A DNA stretch of 51,001 nucleotides from Pseudonocardiaceae bacterium (GTDB taxonomy: Bacteria > Actinomycetota > Actinomycetes > Mycobacteriales > Pseudonocardiaceae), in assembly GCA_009379845.1 (NCBI GenBank), contig WHSZ01000041.1, positions 1 to 51,001 on the forward strand, in the 5' to 3' direction. How positions within the stretch are numbered: the first letter of the stretch is position 1; each line of letters opens with the position of its first letter. Below the pieces are notes generated by a model. It saw only the letters and a program-made list of their open reading frames with translations. It made no database searches and was not told the origin of the DNA. This document shows, one piece after another, positions 24,238-32,182 of this stretch. The translations under genes were made by a program, and so were the position numbers.

Positions 24238-25157
24238 CGCCGCGGGAGGATGTCGCCGAGTGCCGCGCCGGCCGATCGTAACGCGTCGACCATGGCGGAC
24301 GCGGCCGGCAGCACGCTCGCCGCCGCCGGCAGGGCCACCAGCACGGTTCGGGTCAGGGTGGGTTCGCGCAACGGACGCGCCACGATGCCGGCCGGCACCG
24401 CGGACAGCGCCAGCCACGGCGCCAACGCGATACCGAGACCGGCCGCGACCAGCCCGCGCACCGTCATCTGATCGTCGGTGCGGAACACGATGTCCGGCTC
24501 GAATCCCGCCGCCCGGCACGCTCGGGGCAGCACGTCCATTGTGGACCCGTGGTGCACGCCCTGAATCCAGTGCTGGTCGGCGAGATCGGTGAGGCGCAGC
24601 CGCTTCCGGCTCGCGAGCGGGTGATCGCTTGGCAACATGATGTGCAGCGGGTCCACCAGCAACCGGTGCACCTCGATGTTGTCCGGTACCACGATCGGGA
24701 CCACCGGAAATTCGTAGACCAGCACGATGTCCAGCTCCCGCGCGCCGATCGTGGTCAGCCCCTCGTCCCGGTCCAGCTCGGTGAGCACCAGCTCCACCTC
24801 CGGGTGACGTTCCCGAAACTCCGCGACAGCCCTGGGCATCAGCGCGGCGTTCGCGGTGGGAAACGAGCCGAATCGCAACCGGCCACCGTGCCCCAGATTC
24901 ACCGCCTGCACGGCTTCTGCTGCGGCGCGGAGCTCGGAAAGCACGGTGCCGGCGTGCGCCACCAACACCCGCCCGGCTTCGGTCAACCGCACGCCACGGG
25001 GTTGCCGTTCGAGCAACTCGCTGCCGGTTTCCCGCTCAAGCAGGGTGATCTGCTGCGATACCGCCGAGATCGTATAGCTGAGCTCTTTCGCGGCAGCGGT
25101 CAGCGAACCCAGCCTGGCGACCTCATGCAGCACCCGTAGCCGGGTCACGTTTAGCAT
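24234..25157 (-). CDS. LysR-family transcriptional regulator
   Basis: 307 residues. The N-terminal helix-turn-helix is LRVLHEVARLGSLTAAAKEL plus SYTISAVSQQITLLERETG, and the C-terminal effector-binding domain starts near GHGGRLRFGSFPTANAALMP. It is transcribed divergently from the class IV aminotransferase gene across 71 bp, the classical LysR arrangement, and probably regulates that gene. The ATG at 25157 has no strong ribosome-binding site. Confidence 0.9.
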   Translation of the reverse strand: MLNVTRLRVLHEVARLGSLTAAAKELSYTISAVSQQITLLERETGSELLERQPRGVRLTEAGRVLVAHAGTVLSELRAAAEAVQAVNLGHGGRLRFGSFPTANAALMPRAVAEFRERHPEVELVLTELDRDEGLTTIGARELDIVLVYEFPVVPIVVPDNIEVHRLLVDPLHIMLPSDHPLASRKRLRLTDLADQHWIQGVHHGSTMDVLPRACRAAGFEPDIVFRTDDQMTVRGLVAAGLGIALAPWLALSAVPAGIVARPLREPTLTRTVLVALPAAASVLPAASAMVDALRSAGAALGDILPRR

Positions 25158-25228
25158 CCAGCAATTCTAAAGTCAGAGTTCAAAATACTTCAATTGTGCT
25201 TATCTCTAGGGGCTGTGACCATCGGTGT
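25158..25228. promoter_or_regulatory. AT-rich LysR / aminotransferase divergent promoter region
   Basis: This short gap is much richer in A+T than its surroundings. The repeat TTCAA occurs twice with 5-nt spacing at 25179-25193 (TTCAAAATACTTCAA), and AATT occurs on both sides of it. These are candidate LysR contacts; no canonical T-N11-A site stands out. Confidence 0.45.
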
Positions 25229-26212
25229 ATGCGGATCACGGAGCAGCCGGCGCCGGCCAGCACCAGTGGATTTGGCCGGCCCTGCGACTGGGTGCTGGTC
25301 GACGGGGAGATCCTGCCCTCCGAGGCGGCCGCCGTCAGCGTGCACGCCCACGCGCTTTCCTACGGGACCGGCACGTTCGAAGGCATCCGTGCCTGGTGGA
25401 ACGAGGAACACCAGCAGCTGTACCTGTTCGAGGGTCGAGCCCACTACGAGCGGCTGGCCCGATCCGCACACATCCTGGGGTTGCGGCTGCCCATGACGCC
25501 GGAGCGGCTCACCGAACGAACGGTGGAATTGCTGCGGCACAACGATATCCGTTGCAACGCCTACATCCGGCCGTTGCTGGTGCAGTCCGGGGAGGCGCTG
25601 CCCGTCCGGATGCACGATATCCACACGAGACTGTCGGTCGCGATCACGCCGATGCCGGGCGATTACATCAACCCGGACGGGGTGCGCTGCATGGTGAGCA
25701 GCTGGCGGCGCGCGCCGGACACCAGCACCCCGAATCGCGCCAAGGTGACCGGCAGCTACGCCGGTCCGGCGCTGGCCAAGACCGAGGCGGTGCGGCACGG
25801 CTTCGAAGAGGCCATCATGCTCACCACGGACGGGTACGTCGCGGAAGCGACCACCGCCAACCTCCTGCTCCGGTTCGGCGCCCAGTGGGTCACCCCGCCA
25901 GGCACCGACGACATCTTGGAGGGCATCACCCGCGCCCAGGTGATGGCCCTGCTCGGGGAGGAAACCGGAAACCCCGTTCTGCAACGCCGGGTGCACCGCT
26001 CCGAGCTGTACATCTGCGACGAGGCCCTGCTGTGTGGCACCGCGGCTGTGGTCGTCGGCGTCGTCGAGGTCGACGGGCGGGTGATCGGCGACGGCGAGCA
26101 GGGCGCGAGCACGCTCGAACTGAACCGCGCACTACGCGCCATCGGACGCCGCCAGGACGAGCGGCACCCGGAATGGACCGCCCCCGTCTACCCAACGGGC
26201 GCAACGCCTTAA
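25229..26212 (+). CDS. Class IV (branched-chain-type) aminotransferase
   Basis: 327 residues. The fold-type IV motifs are present: HALSYGTGTFEGIRAW, the PLP lysine in RAKVTGSYAGPALAK, and GFEEAIMLTTDGYVAEATTA preceding the phosphate-binding loop. It should transfer amino groups between branched-chain or related amino acids and 2-oxoglutarate; D-amino-acid transaminase or 4-amino-4-deoxychorismate lyase activity is less likely given the strong IlvE-like motifs. The ATG at 25229 follows the LysR intergenic region closely and lacks a Shine-Dalgarno sequence, so leaderless translation is possible. A GTG at 25196 is a less likely start. Confidence 0.85.
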   Translation: MRITEQPAPASTSGFGRPCDWVLVDGEILPSEAAAVSVHAHALSYGTGTFEGIRAWWNEEHQQLYLFEGRAHYERLARSAHILGLRLPMTPERLTERTVELLRHNDIRCNAYIRPLLVQSGEALPVRMHDIHTRLSVAITPMPGDYINPDGVRCMVSSWRRAPDTSTPNRAKVTGSYAGPALAKTEAVRHGFEEAIMLTTDGYVAEATTANLLLRFGAQWVTPPGTDDILEGITRAQVMALLGEETGNPVLQRRVHRSELYICDEALLCGTAAVVVGVVEVDGRVIGDGEQGASTLELNRALRAIGRRQDERHPEWTAPVYPTGATP

Positions 26213-26403
26213 CCCGCCTTTGCCGTGAAGGCCACCTTACGGGCAACCAACGCCCCCAATGTGCCCCTCGCCCGCACCTCGGCACCCGCAAATGCCTCCA
26301 TGTTGGCGTTTCGCGTCACCCACATGCGAGCCCACTCACCGCAAGACGCCGGCATCTTGCGGTACCGCGAGGCGCTGGCGGCGACGGAGGAGCAAGGAGA
26401 GAG
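26213..26403. other. Non-coding block with hairpin between aminotransferase and cupin genes
   Basis: 191 bp with no credible gene; third-position G+C bias is lost here. A 9-bp perfect hairpin ACCGCAAGA/TCTTGCGGT lies at 26338-26363 with an 8-nt loop. AACGCC and GGCGTT occur as a wider inverted pair in the first half. The sequence looks like a degenerate intergenic repeat; I cannot assign it to a family. Confidence 0.45.
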
Positions 26404-26778
26404 ATGAACACATTCAGTGAACTCGACGCGATGGCTACCAAACGAATCTGGGACGGTGTCACCGCGCGTATCGTGCAGAGCGAGCTGATCACCATGGCCA
26501 TCGTGGAGCTGGAACCGAACAGCGTGGTGGCGCGGCATCAGCACGAGAACGAGCAACTGGGTTTCGTCATCGAAGGCTCGATCCACTTCACGGTGGACGG
26601 GGTGAGCCGCGAGTGCGGCCCCGGTGACACCTGGCGCATCCTCGCCAACGTGCCGCATCACGCCGAAGCGGGCCGGGACGGTGCCGTGGTCGCCGAGGTG
26701 TACTCGCCCGTTCGTGCCGATTGGGCGCAGCTGCCGGACAGCGCGGCGCAATCCACCCGCTGGCCCAGCCGCTCCTGA
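26404..26778 (+). CDS. Small cupin-domain protein
   Basis: 124 residues forming a single cupin: HQHENEQLGFVIEGSIHFTV (HxH...E metal-ligand pattern) and a second motif PGDTWRILANVPHHAEAG. Cupins of this size are metal-dependent enzymes or sensors, and this sequence does not identify the substrate. AAGGAG lies 6 nt before the ATG. The gene stands 85 bp before the molybdopterin oxidoreductase gene and may be co-transcribed with it. Confidence 0.82.
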   Translation: MNTFSELDAMATKRIWDGVTARIVQSELITMAIVELEPNSVVARHQHENEQLGFVIEGSIHFTVDGVSRECGPGDTWRILANVPHHAEAGRDGAVVAEVYSPVRADWAQLPDSAAQSTRWPSRS

Positions 26779-26863
26779 ACGCGCGGGCAACCCCGGCGTG
26801 TTGTCGGTGTGGCGGCTTACCATGTTTGGCAGGCTGCGATCCCACCACACCGGCGAGGTGCCC

Positions 26864-29020
26864 ATGACGACGGCGCATGTCACGTGTCCGCTGTGCGAAG
26901 CGACCTGTGGGCTGGAGGTGACCTTCGACGGCGACACGGTCACCGAGGTACGCGGGGACGCCGAGGACGTGTTCTCGCACGGTTTCATCTGCCCGAAAGG
27001 CGCCTCGCTCGGCGCGCTGCACCACGATCCGGATCGGCTGCGCACACCGCTGATCAAGCGGAACGGCGAGTTCGTCGAGGCGTCCTGGGACGAGGCGTTC
27101 GCCGAGATCGACGCCCGGCTGCGGCCAGTGCTCGAAAAGCACGGTCGAGACGCCGTCGCGGTGTACGCCGGCAACCCGTCGGTGCATAACCTGGCCGTGT
27201 TTCTGTACGGCCGGGCGCTTTATAAGGCGATCGGGACGAAAAACTTCTACACCGCCGGCACGGTCGATCAGATACCGAAACACTTCTCGTGTGGCTATAT
27301 GTTCGGCGATCCTGTCTCCATCCCGGTTCCCGACCTGGACCGCACCAGGTTCCTGCTGATGCTCGGCGCGAACCCGTTGGTGTCCAACGGAAGCCTGATG
27401 ACCGCACCGGATGTACGCGGCAGGCTGCGGGGTATCCGCGAGCGCGGCGGCAGGGTCGTGGTGGTCGATCCGCGCCGCACCCGCACCGCCGAGCTCGCCG
27501 ACGAGCATTACCCGATCCGGCCGGGCGCCGACGCGCTGCTGCTGTTCGCACTGGTACACGTGCTGTGCGCGCAGCGCCGGGTCGCGCTTGGCCGGCTCGC
27601 CGAGCACGTGGTCGGCGTCGACGAGGTGCGCGAGCTGGCCAAGCCGTTCACCCCGGAGGCCGTCGCGCCCCGCACGGGCATCCCGGCCTATGATATCCGC
27701 CGGCTGGCAGGGGAACTGGCCGACGCCGAGAGCGCGGCGGTCTACGGCCGGATCGGCACCACCACGCAGTCCTTCGGCACGCTGACCAGCTGGCTGGTTG
27801 ACGTGCTCAACGTGCTGACCGGCAACCTGGACCGCGAGGGCGGTGCGATGTTCCCGCTCGCCGCGGCCGGCCAGGCCAACAGCACGCGTAATCGCCGCAA
27901 GCCGTTCAGCACCGGGCGGTGGCGTAGTCGAGTGCGTGACCTGCCCGAAGTCATCGGTGAGATCCCGGTCGCCACCCTGGCCGACGAGATCAACACGCCC
28001 GGCGAGGGGCAGGTTCGCGCACTGCTCACCGTGTGCGGAAACCCGTGCCTGAGCGCGCCGAACGCCGGCAGGCTCGCCGAGGCGTTGCGGCAGCTGGACT
28101 TCATGGTCTCGTTGGATATCTACCTGAACGAGACGAGCAGGCACGCCGACGTGATCCTGCCCGGCCCGTCCCCGCTGGAGCGGCCGCATTACCCGGTCGG
28201 GCTGTATCAATTCACCGTCCACAACGTGGCGAACTGGACACCGCCGGCACGGCCGACCGACCTGCCGCAGGATTGGCAGACCCTGCTGCGGTTGACCGGC
28301 ATCGTCACCGGCCAGGGCCCGAATGCCGATATCGCCGCGCTGGACGCCTTCGTCGCGGGGGAGGTGGCGAAGGGCGCCGGGCTGGACGTCTCCGTGGCCG
28401 GCGAGCGCACCGGGCCGGAGCGGCTGGTGGATCTCCTGCTGCGGGCGGGTCCGTATGACCTCACCCTCGCCGATCTCGAGGCGTCGCCGCACGGGGTGGA
28501 TCTCGGCCCGCTGCGCCCGCGGATGCCGGACATCCTGAATACCGCCAGAGGCAAGATCGAGCTGGCGCCCGAGGCGATCACCGGCGACGTTCCCCGTCTG
28601 GCCGCCGAACTCGACACGGACGTCAGCCCGCTGGTGCTGATCGGCAGGCGCCAGCTCAGCTCGAACAACTCCTGGATGCACAACCTGGAACCGTTGGTAC
28701 GCGGCACGAATCGCTGTACCCTCCACGTGCACCCTGAGGACGCGAACCGGATCGGCCTCGCCCACGGTGGGATGGCGACGGTGCGCTCCCGCGCCGGCAA
28801 GATCGAGGTGCCGGTGGAGATCACCTCGCAGATCCGCCCCGGCGTGATCAGCATCCCGCACGGCTGGGGGCACCACGCGGAGGGCACCCGCACCGCGGTC
28901 GCGACCGCGCACGCCGGGGCCAACTCGAACGTGCTTGCCGACGAGTACCTGCTCGACGAGCTGTCCGGAACGGCGGTACTGAACGGAATACCCATCGACG
29001 TAGAACCGGCGAGCGGATAG
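26864..29020 (+). CDS. Molybdopterin oxidoreductase (DMSO-reductase family), cytoplasmic
   Basis: 718 residues. An N-terminal [4Fe-4S] site has Cys8, Cys11, Cys15 and Cys43 (TCPLCEATCG, GFICPKG). The molybdopterin-guanine-dinucleotide domains follow (FLLMLGANPLVSNGS, VVVDPRRTRTA), with the C-terminal binding domain near LIGRRQLSSNNSWMHN and IPHGWGHH. No twin-arginine signal is present, so the enzyme is cytoplasmic. It resembles formate-dehydrogenase/assimilatory-nitrate-reductase-like proteins; no selenocysteine or partner subunit is seen. The ATG at 26864 has GAGG upstream. A strong hairpin follows the stop. Confidence 0.87.
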   Translation: MTTAHVTCPLCEATCGLEVTFDGDTVTEVRGDAEDVFSHGFICPKGASLGALHHDPDRLRTPLIKRNGEFVEASWDEAFAEIDARLRPVLEKHGRDAVAVYAGNPSVHNLAVFLYGRALYKAIGTKNFYTAGTVDQIPKHFSCGYMFGDPVSIPVPDLDRTRFLLMLGANPLVSNGSLMTAPDVRGRLRGIRERGGRVVVVDPRRTRTAELADEHYPIRPGADALLLFALVHVLCAQRRVALGRLAEHVVGVDEVRELAKPFTPEAVAPRTGIPAYDIRRLAGELADAESAAVYGRIGTTTQSFGTLTSWLVDVLNVLTGNLDREGGAMFPLAAAGQANSTRNRRKPFSTGRWRSRVRDLPEVIGEIPVATLADEINTPGEGQVRALLTVCGNPCLSAPNAGRLAEALRQLDFMVSLDIYLNETSRHADVILPGPSPLERPHYPVGLYQFTVHNVANWTPPARPTDLPQDWQTLLRLTGIVTGQGPNADIAALDAFVAGEVAKGAGLDVSVAGERTGPERLVDLLLRAGPYDLTLADLEASPHGVDLGPLRPRMPDILNTARGKIELAPEAITGDVPRLAAELDTDVSPLVLIGRRQLSSNNSWMHNLEPLVRGTNRCTLHVHPEDANRIGLAHGGMATVRSRAGKIEVPVEITSQIRPGVISIPHGWGHHAEGTRTAVATAHAGANSNVLADEYLLDELSGTAVLNGIPIDVEPASG

Positions 29021-29057
29021 CGACGCCATACCGTTCCACGGTTTCCACTGTGGACTC

Positions 29058-29092
29058 GTTGCCCGGGCGCGGTGCCAGCGTGCCCGGGCAAC
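29058..29092 (+). terminator. Strong hairpin terminator after the molybdopterin oxidoreductase gene
   Basis: Arms GTTGCCCGGGC and GCCCGGGCAAC pair perfectly over 11 bp with a 13-nt loop, 38 bp after the stop. There is no T-tract, which is common in high-G+C actinobacteria. Confidence 0.75.
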
Positions 29093-29264
29093 TCTCAGGG
29101 AACGAGCGAACTGAGGGCGACACCGAACAGGTTTCCGCAATTTGGCTGACAAGTCGTTTCGCCGCCCCGCGCTATCCTTCGCGAACCCTTGGTGGTCGAT
29201 GCGGCACCGGCTGTAGGCTTCGGCGGGTTGTCGTTCGCAGAGTGACGGTTTTGAGGTTGTGGTA

Positions 29265-29684
29265 GTGACGGTTATCGGCAGCGTGCTGCAGTTTGACGAG
29301 TATCGTGGTTACGGGTTCATCGCGCCGCGGGACGGTGGCGAGGACGTGTTCGTACACGCTAATGACCTTCGAGACGGAAAACGGATGCTGACGCCCGGAA
29401 CGGCCGTGGAATTCGACGTCGTCGAAGGCGAACGCGGGCTGAAGGCAACTTCGGTTCGAGTGATCGATGCCGGCACCGGTGGGGCGACGCAACCGACCGC
29501 GAAGCGTGCCGTCCGACGCGCCGAGGACGACTCGGACGACGACATACTCCGCGCAGAGGAGTACCTGCAGGAGCTGACGGACGTGCTCGTCGAGGGCGTT
29601 CCGACCTTGACAGCCGCGCAGATCGTCCAGGTGCGCAAGCAGTGCGTGCAGCTCGCCAGGGAGCACGGGTGGGTCCTGCCCTGA
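29265..29684 (+). CDS. Cold-shock-domain protein with C-terminal extension
   Basis: 139 residues. Residues 1-65 form a cold-shock domain with RNP1-like YGFIAPRDGGEDVFVHANDL, expected to bind single-stranded RNA or DNA. An acidic linker (RRAEDDSDDDILRAEEY) and a helical tail (LTAAQIVQVRKQCVQLAREH) follow, as in the longer actinobacterial cold-shock proteins. The GTG at 29265 is chosen because GAGG is correctly spaced; a GTG at 29259 is too close to it. The 5' region from 29093 holds about 170 bp with no gene. Confidence 0.87.
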   Translation: MTVIGSVLQFDEYRGYGFIAPRDGGEDVFVHANDLRDGKRMLTPGTAVEFDVVEGERGLKATSVRVIDAGTGGATQPTAKRAVRRAEDDSDDDILRAEEYLQELTDVLVEGVPTLTAAQIVQVRKQCVQLAREHGWVLP

Positions 29685-29801
29685 AGGCGCGCGACGTGGG
29701 GTGAGGCGCGCGTCACACGGGGTGGGATACCCGATGGTAGGGCGTCAAGGTTACCCGCGGGCGAAGCCGAACGGGTCGGCCGCACAGCGAAGGAGGCGTC
29801 G

Positions 29802-30668
29802 ATGAGTGAGATCCAGCGCGTCGGAGTTGTCGGGGCAGGCCTGATGGGCTCCGGCATCGCCGAGGTATGCGCCCGCGCCGGCCTCGATGTGCTGGTGAAC
29901 GAGGTCGACGACAAGGCACTGCAGGCGAGCCGGAAACGGATCGAATCGTCGCTCGCTCGCGCGGTGCGCAGCGGCAAGCTCACCGAGCCTGAGCGCGACG
30001 ACGCGTTCGGTCGCATCGGGTTCACGCTCGAGCTCACCGATTTCCACGACCGGCAGTTCGTTGCCGAGGCGGTCGCCGAGAACGAGAGCGTGAAGACCGA
30101 GGTGTTCACCGCACTGGACAAGGTGGTCGAGAGCCAGGACGCGATTCTGGCCTCCAACACGTCGTCCATCCCGATCATGAAATTGGCGATGGCCACCAGC
30201 CGCCCGGACAACGTGATCGGCGTGCATTTCTTCAACCCGGTGCCGGTGCTGAAGCTGGTAGAGCTGATCCCGTCGTTGCTGTCCAGCGAACAAACCCAGC
30301 AGCGAGCCGAGGCCTTCGCCACCGAGGTGCTCGGCAAGACGGTGGTGCGATCGCAGGATCGGGCCGGGTTCGTGGTGAACGCGCTGCTGATCCCGTACTT
30401 GCTGTCCGCGATCCGGATGCTGGAATCCGGATTCGCCTCGGCCGAGGACATCGACAACGGCATGGTGCTCGGTTGCGCTCATCCGATGGGCCCGCTGGCC
30501 CTGGCGGATCTGATCGGGCTGGATACCGCCAAGGCCGTGGCCGACTCGATGTACGCGGAGTTCAAGGAACCGCTGTACTCCGCGCCGCCGTTGCTGCTGC
30601 GGATGGTCGATGCCGGCCTGCTCGGCAAGAAGGCAGGGCGCGGCTTCTACGACTACAGCGGCAAGTAG
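29802..30668 (+). CDS. fadB2: 3-hydroxybutyryl-CoA dehydrogenase (FadB2-like)
   Basis: 288 residues, closely matching the mycobacterial FadB2 type. NAD-binding RVGVVGAGLMGSGIAEVCAR is followed by the catalytic ASNTSSIPI and GVHFFNPVPVLKLVELI (His), the hinge DRAGFVVNALLIPYLLSAIR, and the C-terminal HPMGPLALADLIGLDT. It oxidises 3-hydroxyacyl-CoA, or reduces acetoacetyl-CoA, in short-chain fatty acid and butanoate metabolism. AAGGAGG precedes the ATG. The gene is monocistronic and converges with an MFS gene. Confidence 0.93.
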   Translation: MSEIQRVGVVGAGLMGSGIAEVCARAGLDVLVNEVDDKALQASRKRIESSLARAVRSGKLTEPERDDAFGRIGFTLELTDFHDRQFVAEAVAENESVKTEVFTALDKVVESQDAILASNTSSIPIMKLAMATSRPDNVIGVHFFNPVPVLKLVELIPSLLSSEQTQQRAEAFATEVLGKTVVRSQDRAGFVVNALLIPYLLSAIRMLESGFASAEDIDNGMVLGCAHPMGPLALADLIGLDTAKAVADSMYAEFKEPLYSAPPLLLRMVDAGLLGKKAGRGFYDYSGK

Positions 30669-30676
30669 CGGCTAGC

Positions 30677-30796
30677 TCACGACTGCAGCGTCCCGGCGAT
30701 CGTGTCGGCAAGGGGAGTGGTCGCGCGCCCGATAAGCGTCGCGAGATCACCTGGTGGAACTCGTCGAATCAGGATGCCGGACCTGCTCGCCGCGCG
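30677..30796 (-). pseudogene. C-terminal remnant of an NmrA/QorB-like SDR protein
   Basis: In one minus-strand frame the stretch reads IRRVPPGDLATLIGRATTPL then ADTIAGTLQS and a stop, the kind of C-terminus found in atypical SDR quinone oxidoreductases (QorB/NmrA type). An in-frame stop lies just upstream and no other part of the protein is seen. About 40 codons remain. This rests on pattern recognition only. Confidence 0.45.
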
Positions 30797-30853
30797 ATCC
30801 CGCTACGACGACGGCCGGTAGTTCCATTCCGGGCCAGCGGCACCGGGAAAGGA

Positions 30854-32116
30854 TCACGAGCCGCCGGGCGGCACCGGCGGCGGCTTGCGGACCAGCGCGG
30901 CCGCTACGGTGATCGCCAGCGGTAGAGCGGTGATCACGATCAGGACCGGCCGGTACGAGCTGGCGTGTTCCCGGCCGAACGCGAGCAGCAGCGGGCCGAA
31001 CGCCGAGGCGCCAACGGTCACCGAGTGCACGACGCCGCGGATGGCACCGAGGTGCCGCAACCCGAAGCTGCGCGGGAAGGCGACCGCTTCCAGGGTGCGC
31101 ACGCCGTTCGCGCAGATCCCGATCCCCACGCCGTACAGCACCGCGGTCAGCCCGGGGGAGAGCCAGCCGGCACCCAGTGTTGCCGCGGCGAGCACGATCA
31201 TCGTGGCCGCGATCAGCAGCCGATCGGAGAACCGGTCGGCGAGCCAGCCGAGCGCGAACGTCGCGACCAGCCCGGCGAGGGTCTGCGGCAGGAACACGGC
31301 CGCTGCTTCCGCGGGGCTCAGGCCACGCTCGCCGAGCAGTGACACCTGGTGGAAGGTCAGCGCGGTGGCGACAAGGCTGCAGGTACCGACGCCGCCGGCG
31401 ACCACCCAGAACATGCCGGTGCGGACGGCCTGCCCAAGTGTCCAGTCCACAATGGGCAGTTGGTTCCGAGCGGCCTTCGTGCTTCCGGCATCGTCCGCGG
31501 CCGGCCGGGGCGGCGGGGTTCGCGGCAGCAGGAACAGCGCGGCGGGAATGACCAGCGCCCATACCGCGATCCCTTCGGCGATCCAGACGATCCGGAAGCC
31601 CCACTCCGCGATGAGGCGTTCCAGCAGCACCGGGGCGAGTGAGATTCCGGCTGTGCCGGCCGCGGACACGATGCCTATCGCGAAACCGCGCCTGCGGTGC
31701 ACGTACACCGCCACGGCGGTGGTCGCCACCAGGTTCAGCGCGCCCTGGCCGCCCACCCGGATGCCGACGAACGCCGCGGTGAGCCCGAAAATCTCGCCGA
31801 CCGCGCTGGCGGCGACCAGGATCAGCCCGAAGCAGGCCGCGATCCCGGCCATCACGCGGCGCGGTCCGTACCGGTCGATCATCCGGCCGAGGAACGGCAT
31901 CACGAACGCGCCGGACAGCGAACCGATCAGGTATGCGGTGGACACCGCGGATCGGGACACACCGAGCTCGTTGATCAGTGGGTCCACGAACATGGACACC
32001 GCCGCGGTCTGACCCGGCGCGGTCAGCGCGAGGGCGATGGACCCGGTGACGATGACCCGCGAGAGGTGCTTGCCGCCATGCGCCGTAGCGCTGTCCGTGC
32101 CGGCGACGGTCGACAA
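30854..32116 (-). CDS. Major facilitator superfamily transporter (monocarboxylate/oxalate-formate-like)
   Basis: 420 residues with about twelve membrane segments. The first half has FLGRMIDRYGPRRVMAGIAA, the second ALGWLADRFSDRLLIAAT. The arrangement resembles the MCT/oxalate-formate antiporter group. No substrate can be assigned. The best start is a TTG at 32116 (reading SVAGTD-like MSTVAGTDSATAHGG), with GAGAGG about 15 nt upstream, longer than optimal. The gene follows the RF3 gene on the same strand by 66 bp and may be read with it. Confidence 0.8.
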   Translation of the reverse strand: MSTVAGTDSATAHGGKHLSRVIVTGSIALALTAPGQTAAVSMFVDPLINELGVSRSAVSTAYLIGSLSGAFVMPFLGRMIDRYGPRRVMAGIAACFGLILVAASAVGEIFGLTAAFVGIRVGGQGALNLVATTAVAVYVHRRRGFAIGIVSAAGTAGISLAPVLLERLIAEWGFRIVWIAEGIAVWALVIPAALFLLPRTPPPRPAADDAGSTKAARNQLPIVDWTLGQAVRTGMFWVVAGGVGTCSLVATALTFHQVSLLGERGLSPAEAAAVFLPQTLAGLVATFALGWLADRFSDRLLIAATMIVLAAATLGAGWLSPGLTAVLYGVGIGICANGVRTLEAVAFPRSFGLRHLGAIRGVVHSVTVGASAFGPLLLAFGREHASSYRPVLIVITALPLAITVAAALVRKPPPVPPGGS

Positions 32117-32182
32117 GGGCGAGGGTGTCCTCTCCAGTTTTGGTGCCTCGGCACGCCACGCCGCGTACCGCCGAGATGCGAA

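Noticed and set aside
26225..26407. Possible small gene between aminotransferase and cupin genes
   Set aside because: No coding bias, no motif, and it runs through a hairpin into the cupin start. Treated as non-coding.
26588..29152. Long minus-strand open frame opposite the molybdopterin oxidoreductase
   Set aside because: Composition is random and Arg-rich with no motif; the plus strand has full family motifs.
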